Below, piece after piece: positions 33,379 through 42,826 of a DNA stretch of 64,000 nt (positions are counted from its first letter, which is position 1; the number at the start of each line of letters is the position of its first letter). A program made the translations under genes and the position numbers. Source of the DNA: Algibacter miyuki. Lineage in GTDB: Bacteria > Bacteroidota > Bacteroidia > Flavobacteriales > Flavobacteriaceae. Location: NCBI RefSeq assembly GCF_042427745.1, contig NZ_JBHMFA010000009.1. One strand, given 5' to 3'. A model generated the notes under the pieces. The model saw only the letters and a program-made list of their open reading frames with translations. It was not told the origin of the DNA and ran no database searches.

Positions 33379-35911
33379 AATTTATTTTGTTTTAATTTTA
33401 TTCAGTGGTTTCTTTTCTTTCGGATTTCAATCTCAAGATAAGAAGCCGTTAATAGATGTTATTGCTGAAGTTGAAGCCAAATTTGATGTTAAGTTTTCGT
33501 ATTCGGTAACAGATGTGGATCAGGTTTTTGTTGATTCAATAAAAAAATCAGAATCTCTTCAATTTATAATAGACAGGTTAAATGCAAACACAAATTTAAA
33601 TTTTAAATTACTTAGCGAACGGTATATTACCATTTCTACCATCGAAAAAACTATTTCGCTGTGCGGTGTTTTAATAGATAACATAGATCAGTTGCCTTTG
33701 CTTGGAGCTTCCGTGGTAATTAATAATAGATCTAAAGGTGTTATTACGGATATAGAAGGTCGATTTCAGTTAAGTAATATTCCCATTAATGAAACTATAG
33801 AAATTCGTTTTTTAGGGTTTAAATCTCTAACATTTAAAGCTAGTGAGCTGAGGTCTGTAAATGGTTTTTGTAAAACCATAATAATGGAAGAAGAAAGTCA
33901 GGCGCTGAATAAAATATTAATATCTAAGTTTTTAACAACAGGCTTGCAGAAACGTATTGATGGAAGTACGGTTTTAAATACGGCTAAATTTGGAGTGTTA
34001 CCAGGGTTAACAGATCCCGATGTGTTGCAGTCTATACAAGCTTTACCTGGTGTAGAAAGCGTAAATGAAAGTATTGCTAATATTAATGTGCGCGGTGGTA
34101 CAAACGACCAGAACTTAATACTTTGGGACGGTATTAAAATGTATCATTCAGGACACTTTTTTGGTTTAATATCTGCTTACAATCCATATTTAACAAACCA
34201 AGTCGTGGTTACTAAAAATGGAACGCCAAGTGAATTTAGTGATGGTGTTTCTAGTACCATTAATATGTCTACTAAAAATGAAATAAACAATACATTTTCT
34301 GGAGGTTTTGGTGCTAATTTAATGCATGCCGATGTGTTTTTAGAAATACCTATTAGCAAAAAACTGGCTTTGCATGTTTCTGGTAGACGCTCGTTTACAG
34401 ATGTTTTTAATTCACCAACTTATGATAATTATTTTGAACGTAGTTTTCAGGATAGTGAGTTAACAACTAATAGTGATAACATAAGTGATGGTAACCGAAG
34501 TTCAGATTTTTTCTTTTACGATTATACAGCGAAATTATTGTTCGATTTAAATGAAAATCATCAGTTTCGTGCAAACGTAATTGGTATTAATAATAACTTA
34601 GATTATACAGAGGTGTATACAGATAATGACGATAATGTAAATTCTAAAACCAGTAATTTACAGCAAGAGAATATTGGTTTTGGTGGAAGCTGGAATGCAA
34701 CGTGGAATGATAGATTCACAACAGAAGCCTCTGCTTTTTATTCAAACTACAATGTAGATGCTACAGATAATAGAATTGAAACTAACCAGCAACTAACCCA
34801 AGCAAACGAAGTATTAGAAACCGGTTTTAAGCTGAATACAAAGTATAAAATCAATAAATATTTGCACTTTTTAAACGGTTATCAATTTAGTGAAATTGGT
34901 ATTCTTAATGAAACTACTGTAAGTGCGCCATCTTACGAGAAAACAAAAAAGGATGTTCTTCTAAATCATGCTTTGTTTAGTGAAATTGAATTTAATAAAA
35001 ATAAGACGTATTTACGAATAGGTGTAAGAGGGAATTATTTTCAGAAATTTAATAAACTCATTATTGAGCCGCGATTAAATTTTAGGCAAAAACTATCACA
35101 ACAAATAGCATTTAAACTTCAAGGCGAATTTAAAAATCAATCTGCAAATCAAATTATTGATTTTCAGGACGATTTTTTAGGTGTTGAAAATAGAAGATGG
35201 ATTTTGGCTAACGAAAATGATATTCCAATATCTAAAAGTAAACAAGTGTCTTTAGGTTTCGAGTTTAATAAAAATAACTGGTTAATGGATATTGAAGGCT
35301 TCTATAAACATGTTGATGGTATTACGGCTTCAAACCAAGGGTTTTATAATAATTTTCAGTTTGTTAATGCCACCGGAAACTATACGGCAAAAGGTGCTGA
35401 GTTTTTAATTAATAAAACAGCTAATAAGTATAGTACATGGCTTAGTTATACTTACAGTCAAAATAATTACAAATTTCAAAGCTTTAGTCCTTCTGTATTT
35501 CCTAATAATGTAGATATACGGCATTCGGTATCGTTAGCTGTAAATTATAATGTTTTAAAGCATTTAGAACTATCTGTTGGCGGTATGTGGCGTTCAGGCC
35601 AGCCTTACACCAAACCTGTTGAAGATAATGAGACGGTTCGGGATGGGAATGATGTTTTGGTGAATTATAGTGATCCAAACAGTTTTAATCTTGATGATTT
35701 TATCAGATTAGATGCTTCATTAAATTATACTTTTCGGGTTACCGAAATAATGAGCGGTGCTTTAAGAGTTGGTGTATTTAATGTTTTAGGCAAGCAGAAC
35801 GTTATAAATAGGTATTATGAAGTTAACCCAGAAGACTCTAATACTGCCATTCAAATAGATAATAAATCCCTTGATTTAACTCCAAATATGAGTCTTAGAT
35901 TCAATTTTTAA
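33365..35911 (+). CDS. TonB-dependent receptor with STN and carboxypeptidase-like N-terminal domains
   Basis: 848 residues from the ATG at 33365. Signal peptide about 1-22, STN (secretin/TonB short) domain about 30-90, carboxypeptidase-regulatory-like domain about 100-180 (SLCGVLIDNIDQLPLLGASVVI...DIEGRFQLSN), plug domain with LPGVESVNESIANINVRGGTNDQN, then the barrel ending in NMSLRFNF. The STN domain is the signalling contact for FecR. No SusD gene is near, so the substrate is unlikely to be a polysaccharide of the SusCD type. The ligand is unknown. Confidence 0.92.
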   Translation: MNLTKIYFVLILFSGFFSFGFQSQDKKPLIDVIAEVEAKFDVKFSYSVTDVDQVFVDSIKKSESLQFIIDRLNANTNLNFKLLSERYITISTIEKTISLCGVLIDNIDQLPLLGASVVINNRSKGVITDIEGRFQLSNIPINETIEIRFLGFKSLTFKASELRSVNGFCKTIIMEEESQALNKILISKFLTTGLQKRIDGSTVLNTAKFGVLPGLTDPDVLQSIQALPGVESVNESIANINVRGGTNDQNLILWDGIKMYHSGHFFGLISAYNPYLTNQVVVTKNGTPSEFSDGVSSTINMSTKNEINNTFSGGFGANLMHADVFLEIPISKKLALHVSGRRSFTDVFNSPTYDNYFERSFQDSELTTNSDNISDGNRSSDFFFYDYTAKLLFDLNENHQFRANVIGINNNLDYTEVYTDNDDNVNSKTSNLQQENIGFGGSWNATWNDRFTTEASAFYSNYNVDATDNRIETNQQLTQANEVLETGFKLNTKYKINKYLHFLNGYQFSEIGILNETTVSAPSYEKTKKDVLLNHALFSEIEFNKNKTYLRIGVRGNYFQKFNKLIIEPRLNFRQKLSQQIAFKLQGEFKNQSANQIIDFQDDFLGVENRRWILANENDIPISKSKQVSLGFEFNKNNWLMDIEGFYKHVDGITASNQGFYNNFQFVNATGNYTAKGAEFLINKTANKYSTWLSYTYSQNNYKFQSFSPSVFPNNVDIRHSVSLAVNYNVLKHLELSVGGMWRSGQPYTKPVEDNETVRDGNDVLVNYSDPNSFNLDDFIRLDASLNYTFRVTEIMSGALRVGVFNVLGKQNVINRYYEVNPEDSNTAIQIDNKSLDLTPNMSLRFNF

Positions 35912-35964
35912 TCCGTTTAAAAACAATAAAGAATCGTTCAAATGCATTTTTTAGCGTTAAAATG

Positions 35965-35994
35965 TTGTGTAGTATAGAAATTAGTGTATCTTTG
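35965..35994 (+). promoter_or_regulatory. Housekeeping-type promoter driving a candidate ncRNA
   Basis: TTG (35965-35967), exactly 19 bases, TATCTTTG (35987-35994). This is a full match to the Bacteroidota consensus and there is no reading frame after it until the terminator at 36304. Confidence 0.75.
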
Positions 35995-36000
35995 CTTTGG

Positions 36001-36304
36001 CTAAGACGGTGATTATAAAAACTTTAACCTAAAAACAAGCTGTTTTTGTAAAAGGAAGCGATATTTTGATTGAAGTGTAGTTTAATAATTGAAATTTATA
36101 GAATCCTTGCCCCCCTTAATTTTTAGCCATAAATAGTAAGTTTCAATTGAGTTGTTACAACTTAATTTTAAAAATAATATTACTCATTTATAAATCCTTT
36201 TTGAGGTTTTAAAATTGAGATTAGAGAAAGGAAAGTTTAGTTTTATTTAGTTTAGTTTAGTTAGTTGTTAGAAAAGCACAGAATTTTATTCTGTGCTTTT
36301 TTTT
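36001..36304 (+). ncRNA. Candidate noncoding transcript upstream of mdh
   Basis: It lies between the promoter at 35965-35994 and the terminator at 36272-36304 and has no start codon with a usable frame. Predicted stems: AAAAACA/TGTTTTT (36031-36047), a 13-pair stem with two G-U pairs between about 36088 and 36157 that pairs AATTGAAATTTAT with GTAAGTTTCAATT, and AGTTG/CAACT further on. A C-run sits in the loop of the long stem. It does not show RNase P, tmRNA or SRP motifs that I can recognise. A 6S-like role is possible but not supported. Confidence 0.5.
36272..36304 (+). terminator. Intrinsic terminator of the candidate ncRNA
   Basis: AAAAGCACAGAAT (36272-36284), TTT loop, ATTCTGTGCTTTT plus T run (36288-36304). 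A perfect 13-pair stem. Confidence 0.9.
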
Positions 36305-36361
36305 ATTTCATTTTAAGGCGTATTAATCACTGTTCTTCATGAAAAATAGAAGTTAAATTTG

Positions 36362-36369
36362 TAAATTTG
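36362..36369 (+). promoter_or_regulatory. -7 box for mdh
   Basis: TAAATTTG, an exact TAnnTTTG, 75 bases before the mdh ATG. No TTG at the ideal distance. Confidence 0.45.
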
Positions 36370-36444
36370 CGTGATTTGAAGCGTGTTTTTCAGGTTTTTA
36401 GTCAATTAAATGAATGAATTAAATAAAATATAAAAATTTAACTT

Positions 36445-37371
36445 ATGAAAGTAACTGTAGTAGGAGCAGGAGCAGTAGGCGCAAGTTGTGCGGAGTATAT
36501 TGCAATTAAAAATTTCGCTTCGGAAGTCGTTTTATTAGACATCAAAGAAGGCTATGCTGAAGGAAAAGCCATGGATTTAATGCAAACCGCATCTTTAAAT
36601 GGGTTTGATACTAAAATTACAGGTGTAACTAACGATTATAGCCAAACAGCAGATAGTAATATTTGCGTTATTACTTCAGGAATTCCTCGTAAACCAGGAA
36701 TGACACGTGAAGAATTAATTGGTATTAATGCTGGAATTGTAAAAACAGTATCTTCAAATTTAATTGAGCATTCTCCAAATACAATCATTATTGTTGTGAG
36801 TAACCCAATGGATACCATGACATATTTAGTGCATAAATCAACCAACTTACCAAAAAATAGAATTATTGGTATGGGTGGAGCTTTAGATTCTGCACGTTTT
36901 AAATACAGATTAGCTGAAGCTTTAGAAGCACCAATTAGCGATGTTGACGGTATGGTAATCGGTGGACATAGCGATACTGGTATGGTGCCATTAACGTCTC
37001 ACGCTACAAGAAACTCTATTAAAGTTTCTGAATTTTTAAGTGCTGAACGTTTAGAGCAAGTTGCTGCCGATACTAAAGTAGGTGGAGCAACCCTTACAGG
37101 TTTATTAGGAACTTCTGCTTGGTATGCGCCAGGTGCTGCAGTAAGCGGTATGGTTCAAGCTATTGCTTGCGACCAAAAGAAAATGTTCCCATGTTCAACT
37201 TATTTAGAAGGTGAATATGGTTTAAACGATATCTGTATTGGTGTACCTGTAATTTTAGGTAAAGACGGTATTGAAAGTATTGTTAATATTCCTTTAAGTG
37301 ATGCTGAAAAAGCACACGTACAAGCTAGTGCTGAAGGTGTAACAAAAACAAATGGTTTATTAGATTTATAG
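36445..37371 (+). CDS. mdh: Malate dehydrogenase
   Basis: 308 residues of the LDH-like malate dehydrogenase group. GxGxxG NAD motif GAGAVG (7-12), Asp near 32 (LLDI) for NAD preference, IPRKPGMTREELI mobile loop with substrate arginines, SNPMDTMTY, and the catalytic His in GGHSDTGMVPL (about 173). Converts malate to oxaloacetate in the TCA cycle. Followed by a GNRA-loop terminator. Confidence 0.96.
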   Translation: MKVTVVGAGAVGASCAEYIAIKNFASEVVLLDIKEGYAEGKAMDLMQTASLNGFDTKITGVTNDYSQTADSNICVITSGIPRKPGMTREELIGINAGIVKTVSSNLIEHSPNTIIIVVSNPMDTMTYLVHKSTNLPKNRIIGMGGALDSARFKYRLAEALEAPISDVDGMVIGGHSDTGMVPLTSHATRNSIKVSEFLSAERLEQVAADTKVGGATLTGLLGTSAWYAPGAAVSGMVQAIACDQKKMFPCSTYLEGEYGLNDICIGVPVILGKDGIESIVNIPLSDAEKAHVQASAEGVTKTNGLLDL

Positions 37372-37401
37372 TCTTAAATCACTAAATTTCATAAATATAT
37401 A

Positions 37402-37432
37402 GAGGCTGTAGCAATACAGCCTTTATTTTTTT
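37402..37432 (+). terminator. Terminator of mdh
   Basis: AGGCTGTA (37403-37410), GCAA tetraloop, TACAGCCT (37415-37422), then a T-rich tail. Confidence 0.88.
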
Positions 37433-37439
37433 ATATTTG
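37432..37439 (+). promoter_or_regulatory. -7 box 4 bases before the 37444 gene
   Basis: TATATTTG exact match, ending four bases before the ATG. It overlaps the T tail of the mdh terminator. Suggests a leaderless or near-leaderless transcript. Confidence 0.5.
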
Positions 37440-37443
37440 CGCC

Positions 37444-38061
37444 ATGCAATTAAAAAGGTACATAAGTGCTATAGTTATAATCCTGAGTTTTTTCGCTGTG
37501 CTTTCACAGCAGGAATTCACGGTGCCTAATCAGGAAATTGTATTAGAATTTAATCAAGAAAACGTTTCTTCTCAAGAAACTTTAAGTGCCGTAGCCCAAG
37601 TAAAACAACAGTTACAAGATCTTGGTGCTCATAATATTCAAGTAAAACAAACTGCCAAGGGTACATTAAAAATCACGTATTATAGTGATGCCGATGTGGC
37701 TAGTATTAAGAAAACATTTTCGAAGTCTACTAAAGATGTTCTAAATAGCACACCTTTTAAAGATAATAATAAGTCTGCCGAATTTCCTTCCGAAGGAAAC
37801 ATGGCTTACAATTTAGATGTTTACGAAATAGAAAGCTCAAAGACTGCCAGTTTAGGTTTAAACGGTGCATGTGTTTTAAATACCGATTCTAAAAGTGATC
37901 GTTTTTTCGATCGAAATATGTTGTTTTCTATCGAGCCTGGTAAGGTTTCAGAAGAATGCAACTCAATTAAAACGGCTTACAAAGTGCGTAGAAATGTTTC
38001 TATTTCTACACAAAATAATCTTCATAATATCCCCGAAGTTCGGGCAGGACCAACCTGCTAA
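37444..38061 (+). CDS. Exported protein of unknown function
   Basis: 205 residues with a signal peptide (about 1-22, AVLSQQ). The N-terminal half has a heavy-metal-associated-like or ferredoxin-like alternation (EIVLEFNQENVSSQETLSAVAQVKQQLQDLGAHNIQV...GTLKITYYSDADVASIKKTF). The C-terminal half is polar. I do not recognise the family. It lies between mdh and secDF, with its own -7 box. Confidence 0.75.
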   Translation: MQLKRYISAIVIILSFFAVLSQQEFTVPNQEIVLEFNQENVSSQETLSAVAQVKQQLQDLGAHNIQVKQTAKGTLKITYYSDADVASIKKTFSKSTKDVLNSTPFKDNNKSAEFPSEGNMAYNLDVYEIESSKTASLGLNGACVLNTDSKSDRFFDRNMLFSIEPGKVSEECNSIKTAYKVRRNVSISTQNNLHNIPEVRAGPTC

Positions 38062-38284
38062 ACCGATTCATGTATTGGGTTCAACGTCATTTTAAGTTGA
38101 AAAACCAACATTAATCATTCTTATAGAATTCCCAATTATATCAATTTCAACATAAAACTTGTCTAATTAAATAGGGTATTCCAAGTACATTTAAAATACT
38201 AAATGCGGCGTTTATGCTTTCCGAAGAAAGAAAGTAGAAGCAAATTTATTCTAGCATTTTTTAATGTTTATTTGGTTTAAATGA

Positions 38285-38292
38285 TATATTTG
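38285..38292 (+). promoter_or_regulatory. -7 box for secDF
   Basis: TATATTTG, an exact TAnnTTTG, 36 bases before the ATG. No ideal -33 TTG was seen. Confidence 0.45.
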
Positions 38293-38328
38293 CCCGTTAA
38301 TTTTTTTTGACAAACTAAAAACAATCAA

Positions 38329-41322
38329 ATGCAAAATAAAGGATTAGTAAAATTATTTGCTGTTTTGTTTGGTTTGGTAAGTATTTACCAATTATCATTC
38401 ACATTCAAAGCAAAGCAAATTGAAACTGCAGCCGAAGAAGCTGCCATTAGTAAAATTGCCGAAACCGAAGAGGATTATCGTGCAAAACGTAGTATTGAAG
38501 AGACTTCTTATCTTGAAGCTATTGCTACAGATACCGTATTTAATATGGGTATTGCAAAATTCACTTACAATGAAGTGAAACAAAAAGCCATGAATTTAGG
38601 TTTAGACTTAAAAGGTGGTATTAGTGCTACACTTCAAATATCTATTAAAGATATCTTGAAAGGTTTAGCAAACAACACTAAAGATCCTGTTTTTAACAAA
38701 GCTTTAGACGATGCTTCGGAAATTCAAAAGAATAGCCAGAACACGTATTTAGAAGATTTCTTCGTGGCTTTTGAAAAAATTAAAGGAGACACTAAACTAG
38801 CTTCTCCAGATATTTTTTACACCAAAGAATTAGACGGTGAAATTAATGGAAACATGACTGATGATGAGGTTAAAACCATTATCGCAACTAAAATTGATGA
38901 GTCTGTAATTTCTGCATTCGAAGTATTACGTAAACGTATCGATGAGTTTGGTGTAACACAACCAACTATACAACGTATCGGGACTTCTGGTCGTATTTTA
39001 GTAGAGTTACCAGGTGTTAAAGATAAAGATCGTGCTATTAGCTTATTACAAAGTACTGCACAATTAGAGTTTTGGGATGCCTACAAAGGGGAACAATTCT
39101 TTCCATTTTTAGCACAAGCTAACGAAACATTAAAAGACATTGTTTCGCCAAAAACTGAAACTGCAGAAGTAGAACCACAAGATACTGAAGATGCAGATTC
39201 TGCAATTGATGATCTTTTAGGTGAAGCTGAAACAGATTCTACATCTGTAGCTACAACGGTAAACCCAATTTTTGATTTAATTAGAGGACAAGGATACCAA
39301 GGAGGACCAATTATTGCACAATTTGAAGCAAAAGATAAAGAACTTATCGAAAGCTATTTAAGCATGCCTCAAGTACGTGCTTTACTTCCAGCAGAACAAC
39401 GTTACGCTAAATTTGTATTTGGTAAAGCTAAAAAAGGAAGCGAATTATTAGATTTATATGCCTTAAAAGGTAACAGAGAAAACCAACCACAATTAAATGG
39501 AGCGGTTGTAACCGATGCAAGAAACCAATTTGGAGCAACAGGAAACTCTGAGGTATCTATGCAAATGAATGCTAAAGGTGCTAAAATCTGGGAAGAAATG
39601 ACTGGAAATGCATACGCTCAAGGAAGTCAAATTGCTATTGTTTTAGATAACGTAGTATATTCTGCTCCAGGTGTAACAACAGGACCAATTGCAGGTGGTA
39701 GTTCTTCTATCTCTGGAGATTTTTCTTTAAACGAAGCAATCGATTTAGCAAACGTATTACGTGCTGGTAAATTACCTGCCTCTGCAGATATTATTCAAAG
39801 TGAAGTTGTAGGACCATCTTTAGGTCAAGAAGCTATTGATAGCGGTAAAATGTCGTTCATGATTGCTTTAGCATTAGTATTAGTTTGGATGCTTATCTAT
39901 TACGGTAAAGCTGGTGGATTTGCAGATGTTGCTATGGCATTAAACATCTTATTAATTTTCGGTATTCTTTCAGGCTTAGGTGCTGTGTTAACATTACCTG
40001 GTATTGCCGGTATTGTATTAACCATTGGTATGTCGGTGGATGCAAACGTACTGGTCTTCGAGCGTATTCGAGAAGAGTTATCTAAAGGGAAAGGTCAAAA
40101 AGAAGCCATTCAAGACGGATTTAGCAATGCTTTATCTTCAATCTTAGATGCGAATATTACAACCGGTTTAACCGCTTTAATATTATTTATATTTGGTACA
40201 GGTCCAATTAAAGGTTTCGCAACTACTTTAATTATTGGTATTGGTACATCATTATTTACAGCTATTTTCATCACACGTTTATTAATCGATTGGTATACAA
40301 ACCGTGGTGGAAAATTAGAATTCTCAACAGGATTAACTAAAAACTTATTTAGAGATATCCGTATCAACTTCTTATCAAAACGTAAAGTAGCTTACATCAT
40401 ATCAGGTACATTTATCGTGGTAAGTTTAGGATCTTTATTTACAAATAGTTTAGATCAAGGTGTAGATTTCGTTGGAGGTAGAACATACCAAGTACGTTTT
40501 AATCACGATATTAGTGCTTCAGAAATTACAGGTGTATTGTCTAGTCCAGAAGTATTTGGTAGTGCAAACGCTAAAATATTTGGTGATGCTAACCAAGTAA
40601 AAATCACAACTAAATATAAAGTTGAAGAAACAAGTTCAGATGTAGACGAAGAAATCCGTAAAACACTTTACACGGCTTTACAACCTTATTTTGAAGGTCT
40701 TTCTTATGAAGAATTTATTAGCGATGCCGATACAAAAACGGTAGGTTTATTAAAAACAGATAAAGTAAGTCCAACTATTGCCGATGATATCAAACAAGAA
40801 TCATTCTGGGCAGTATTAGGATCATTAATCGTCGTATTCCTTTATATCTTAATCCGATTCAAAAAATGGCAATACTCATTAGGAGCCGTAACTGCGGTAT
40901 TCCACGATGTATTAATTGTATTAGGTGTATTCTCATTAACATACAAATTCATGCCATTCTCAATGGAAATCGATCAAGCCTTCATTGCGGCCATATTAAC
41001 CGTAATTGGGTACTCATTGAATGATACCGTGGTAGTATTCGATAGAGTTCGTGAATTTTTCAACGAGCACACTGGTTGGAAATTTGAGCGTGTTGTAGAT
41101 GCCTCATTAAGCAGTACATTAAGTCGTACCTTAAATACCTCATTAACCACATTAGTAGTATTATTAGCGATCTTTATTTTCGGTGGCGATTCTATTAGAG
41201 GGTTCATGTTCGCCTTAATTGTAGGTGTAATAGTAGGTACTTACTCGTCGTTATTTATAGCAACACCAGTAATGTATGATACCATCAGTAAATTAGAAGG
41301 AAAAAAGAAAGAAGAAGAGTAA
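38329..41322 (+). CDS. secDF: Protein translocase subunit SecDF (fused)
   Basis: 997 residues. SecD part: TM1, the D1-type LGLDLKGGISATLQI segment (about 84-98), periplasmic domain, and TM2-6 with MSVDANVLVFERIREELSKGK. SecF part from about residue 690: VDFVGGRTYQVRF, then TM with GYSLNDTVVVFDRVREFF. The fused form is usual in Bacteroidota. It uses the proton gradient to pull proteins across after SecA. Between the SecD segments is an acidic linker (TAEVEPQDTEDADSAIDD). Confidence 0.96.
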   Translation: MQNKGLVKLFAVLFGLVSIYQLSFTFKAKQIETAAEEAAISKIAETEEDYRAKRSIEETSYLEAIATDTVFNMGIAKFTYNEVKQKAMNLGLDLKGGISATLQISIKDILKGLANNTKDPVFNKALDDASEIQKNSQNTYLEDFFVAFEKIKGDTKLASPDIFYTKELDGEINGNMTDDEVKTIIATKIDESVISAFEVLRKRIDEFGVTQPTIQRIGTSGRILVELPGVKDKDRAISLLQSTAQLEFWDAYKGEQFFPFLAQANETLKDIVSPKTETAEVEPQDTEDADSAIDDLLGEAETDSTSVATTVNPIFDLIRGQGYQGGPIIAQFEAKDKELIESYLSMPQVRALLPAEQRYAKFVFGKAKKGSELLDLYALKGNRENQPQLNGAVVTDARNQFGATGNSEVSMQMNAKGAKIWEEMTGNAYAQGSQIAIVLDNVVYSAPGVTTGPIAGGSSSISGDFSLNEAIDLANVLRAGKLPASADIIQSEVVGPSLGQEAIDSGKMSFMIALALVLVWMLIYYGKAGGFADVAMALNILLIFGILSGLGAVLTLPGIAGIVLTIGMSVDANVLVFERIREELSKGKGQKEAIQDGFSNALSSILDANITTGLTALILFIFGTGPIKGFATTLIIGIGTSLFTAIFITRLLIDWYTNRGGKLEFSTGLTKNLFRDIRINFLSKRKVAYIISGTFIVVSLGSLFTNSLDQGVDFVGGRTYQVRFNHDISASEITGVLSSPEVFGSANAKIFGDANQVKITTKYKVEETSSDVDEEIRKTLYTALQPYFEGLSYEEFISDADTKTVGLLKTDKVSPTIADDIKQESFWAVLGSLIVVFLYILIRFKKWQYSLGAVTAVFHDVLIVLGVFSLTYKFMPFSMEIDQAFIAAILTVIGYSLNDTVVVFDRVREFFNEHTGWKFERVVDASLSSTLSRTLNTSLTTLVVLLAIFIFGGDSIRGFMFALIVGVIVGTYSSLFIATPVMYDTISKLEGKKKEEE

Positions 41323-41342
41323 ATCAATTCTTTTCATTATTC

Positions 41343-41378
41343 AAAAGCCCGTCAGCGTTAGTTGCCGGGCTTTTTTTT
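41343..41378 (+). terminator. Terminator of secDF
   Basis: AAAAGCCCG (41343-41351) with CGGGCTTTT (41366-41374) and a T run. It ends 13 bases before repeat element copy D. Confidence 0.88.
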
Positions 41379-41390
41379 ATACCATAATTT

Positions 41391-41542
41391 GGGCGTTACC
41401 TTTCAGGTCGGGCTTTCCGCTATATCTTTTTTTTAGAACGTTCTAATTCAGTAAAATTTATCATTCAATGCTTTTCATCGCTTCCTTAAACCATCTTCAA
41501 CCATCATAAAAAAAGGATGCCGCATCAATCCCTAACGCGGGC
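41391..41542 (+). repeat. Palindromic intergenic element, copy D (long type)
   Basis: GGGCGTTACC start, CCCTAACGCGGGC end, both exact cores, interior 80 bases (41431-41510) unlike other copies. Same total length as copy A (152). Lies between secDF and the first STAS-like gene; bases 41543-41696 hold nothing recognised. Confidence 0.85.
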
Positions 41543-41696
41543 ATACCTGCAAAATTACACCCGTTTTAAAGTGTAATCTTTCTGTGTTTATACAACACCA
41601 TAATAATAGAATGCTTCATGGTTGTAAACGAACAATTATTAATGCTGTAACTCGTGCTTTTCGATTTTTTATTCAAAATGTATTTGCTATATTTAT

Positions 41697-41811
41697 CGCT
41701 TAAACACGCAAATAATTAGTGATATAAGTATTTTACTGCAACTTATTAGCGTACTTTCGCGTTTAAACATGCAAAAATATCGTATATGTATGATTGTTTG
41801 CAACTTAGGTG
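41697..41811 (+). repeat. Two imperfect direct repeats of about 63 bases
   Basis: Each unit has TTAAACAyGCAAA near its start (41700 and 41763) and TGCAACTTA near its end (41737 and 41799), offset by 62-63 bases. The second unit ends about 60 bases before the ATG at 41871. May be paired regulator-binding sites or a decayed duplication. Confidence 0.55.
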
Positions 41812-41870
41812 CATGTCAGGTGTGTGTTTTTAAGGTTAAAACGCTCTGAATAAACAAATAAATAAAACGA

Positions 41871-42236
41871 ATGAAAATTTATAAGCTGTCTTTCGGTGTT
41901 ATTAATATTCATCATCCAAGGCTAGCAGAAGTTATTATTAACGAAGGTGTCGTTATGGATGAAGAAATTGTGGGTCAATATCACGACTTTCTACTTAGTA
42001 ATTTGAAGGCGCCATTTTGTCTTCTTGTAAACAAGGAAAACGCATACACATATACTTATAAGGCGCAAGTAAGCGTGGCCGATTTAGACGCAATAAAAGC
42101 CGTAGGCGTTATAACAAAATCAACAGGCGCCGTTATGGCAACTGAAATGTTAATGGATATGAATGTTCCGCTTCAAAGTAAAATGAAACTATTCGGAAGC
42201 AGGGCCGATGGGTTAGCTTGGCTGGCTAAGAAGTAG
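41871..42236 (+). CDS. SpoIIAA/STAS-like small protein, first paralogue
   Basis: 121 residues without a signal peptide. The pattern of strands and helices (SFGVINIHHPRLAEVIINEGVVMDEE...FCLLVNKENAYTYTYKAQ...LKAVGVITKSTGAVMATEML...LFGSRADGLAWL) resembles STAS/SpoIIAA-like domains, as judged by eye. The protein at 42401 is clearly a paralogue. Role unknown; possible anti-sigma antagonist-like or transporter-regulating protein. Preceded by direct repeats. Confidence 0.75.
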   Translation: MKIYKLSFGVINIHHPRLAEVIINEGVVMDEEIVGQYHDFLLSNLKAPFCLLVNKENAYTYTYKAQVSVADLDAIKAVGVITKSTGAVMATEMLMDMNVPLQSKMKLFGSRADGLAWLAKK

Positions 42237-42400
42237 CTGTTTTCTTCGGTTTTTCACACTTTATTCCGATTTAAATGCGTATATTATACAATACCGCAAT
42301 AGAAGTGTAAATATAATAGTGATTTTCATTCAAACTTAAAATTACATCTCAAAGCTCTCAATGTTATAAAAGCAGTCTCCTTTAATTTTAATAACTCACC

Positions 42401-42772
42401 ATGAAAGTCTATAAACTTCCTTTCGGAACCATAGAAATCTGCGCACCAAGCATCGCAGAGGTCACCTTTGACGAAGGTGTGGTTTTAGACGAAGACGCAG
42501 TTAATATTTGTCATCATTATTTAATCAATAGTTTAATAGCACCGTTTTCCGTACTTATAAATAAAAAATATAATTACTCCTTCACATTTACAGCGCAACA
42601 AAATATTGGCAATATCGCCGAGTTAAAAGCTATGGCGGTAGTTATAGGTACTACAGGTGGTACATTGTCTGCAAAAACCATAATGTCGATAAATGGCGCA
42701 CTTCGCGAAAAAGCCAAACTATTTTATAAAAGAGAAATCGGTTTAAATTGGTTATTGGAACAACACCAATAA
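42401..42772 (+). CDS. SpoIIAA/STAS-like small protein, second paralogue
   Basis: 123 residues. It aligns along its length with the 41871 protein: MKVYKLPFGTIEI vs MKIYKLSFGVINI, NEGVV/DEGVV, the CLLVNKENAYTYT/SVLINKKYNYSFT segment, and the terminal WL. No membrane segment. The SulP transporter gene, whose own C-terminus is a STAS domain, follows at 42878 with a separate promoter. Interaction with it is only a guess. Confidence 0.75.
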   Translation: MKVYKLPFGTIEICAPSIAEVTFDEGVVLDEDAVNICHHYLINSLIAPFSVLINKKYNYSFTFTAQQNIGNIAELKAMAVVIGTTGGTLSAKTIMSINGALREKAKLFYKREIGLNWLLEQHQ

Positions 42773-42826
42773 GTATTCCCTCTCAAACGTTTTAGTGGTT
42801 CTAAACGCAAAAGATAGTAGTTCTTG

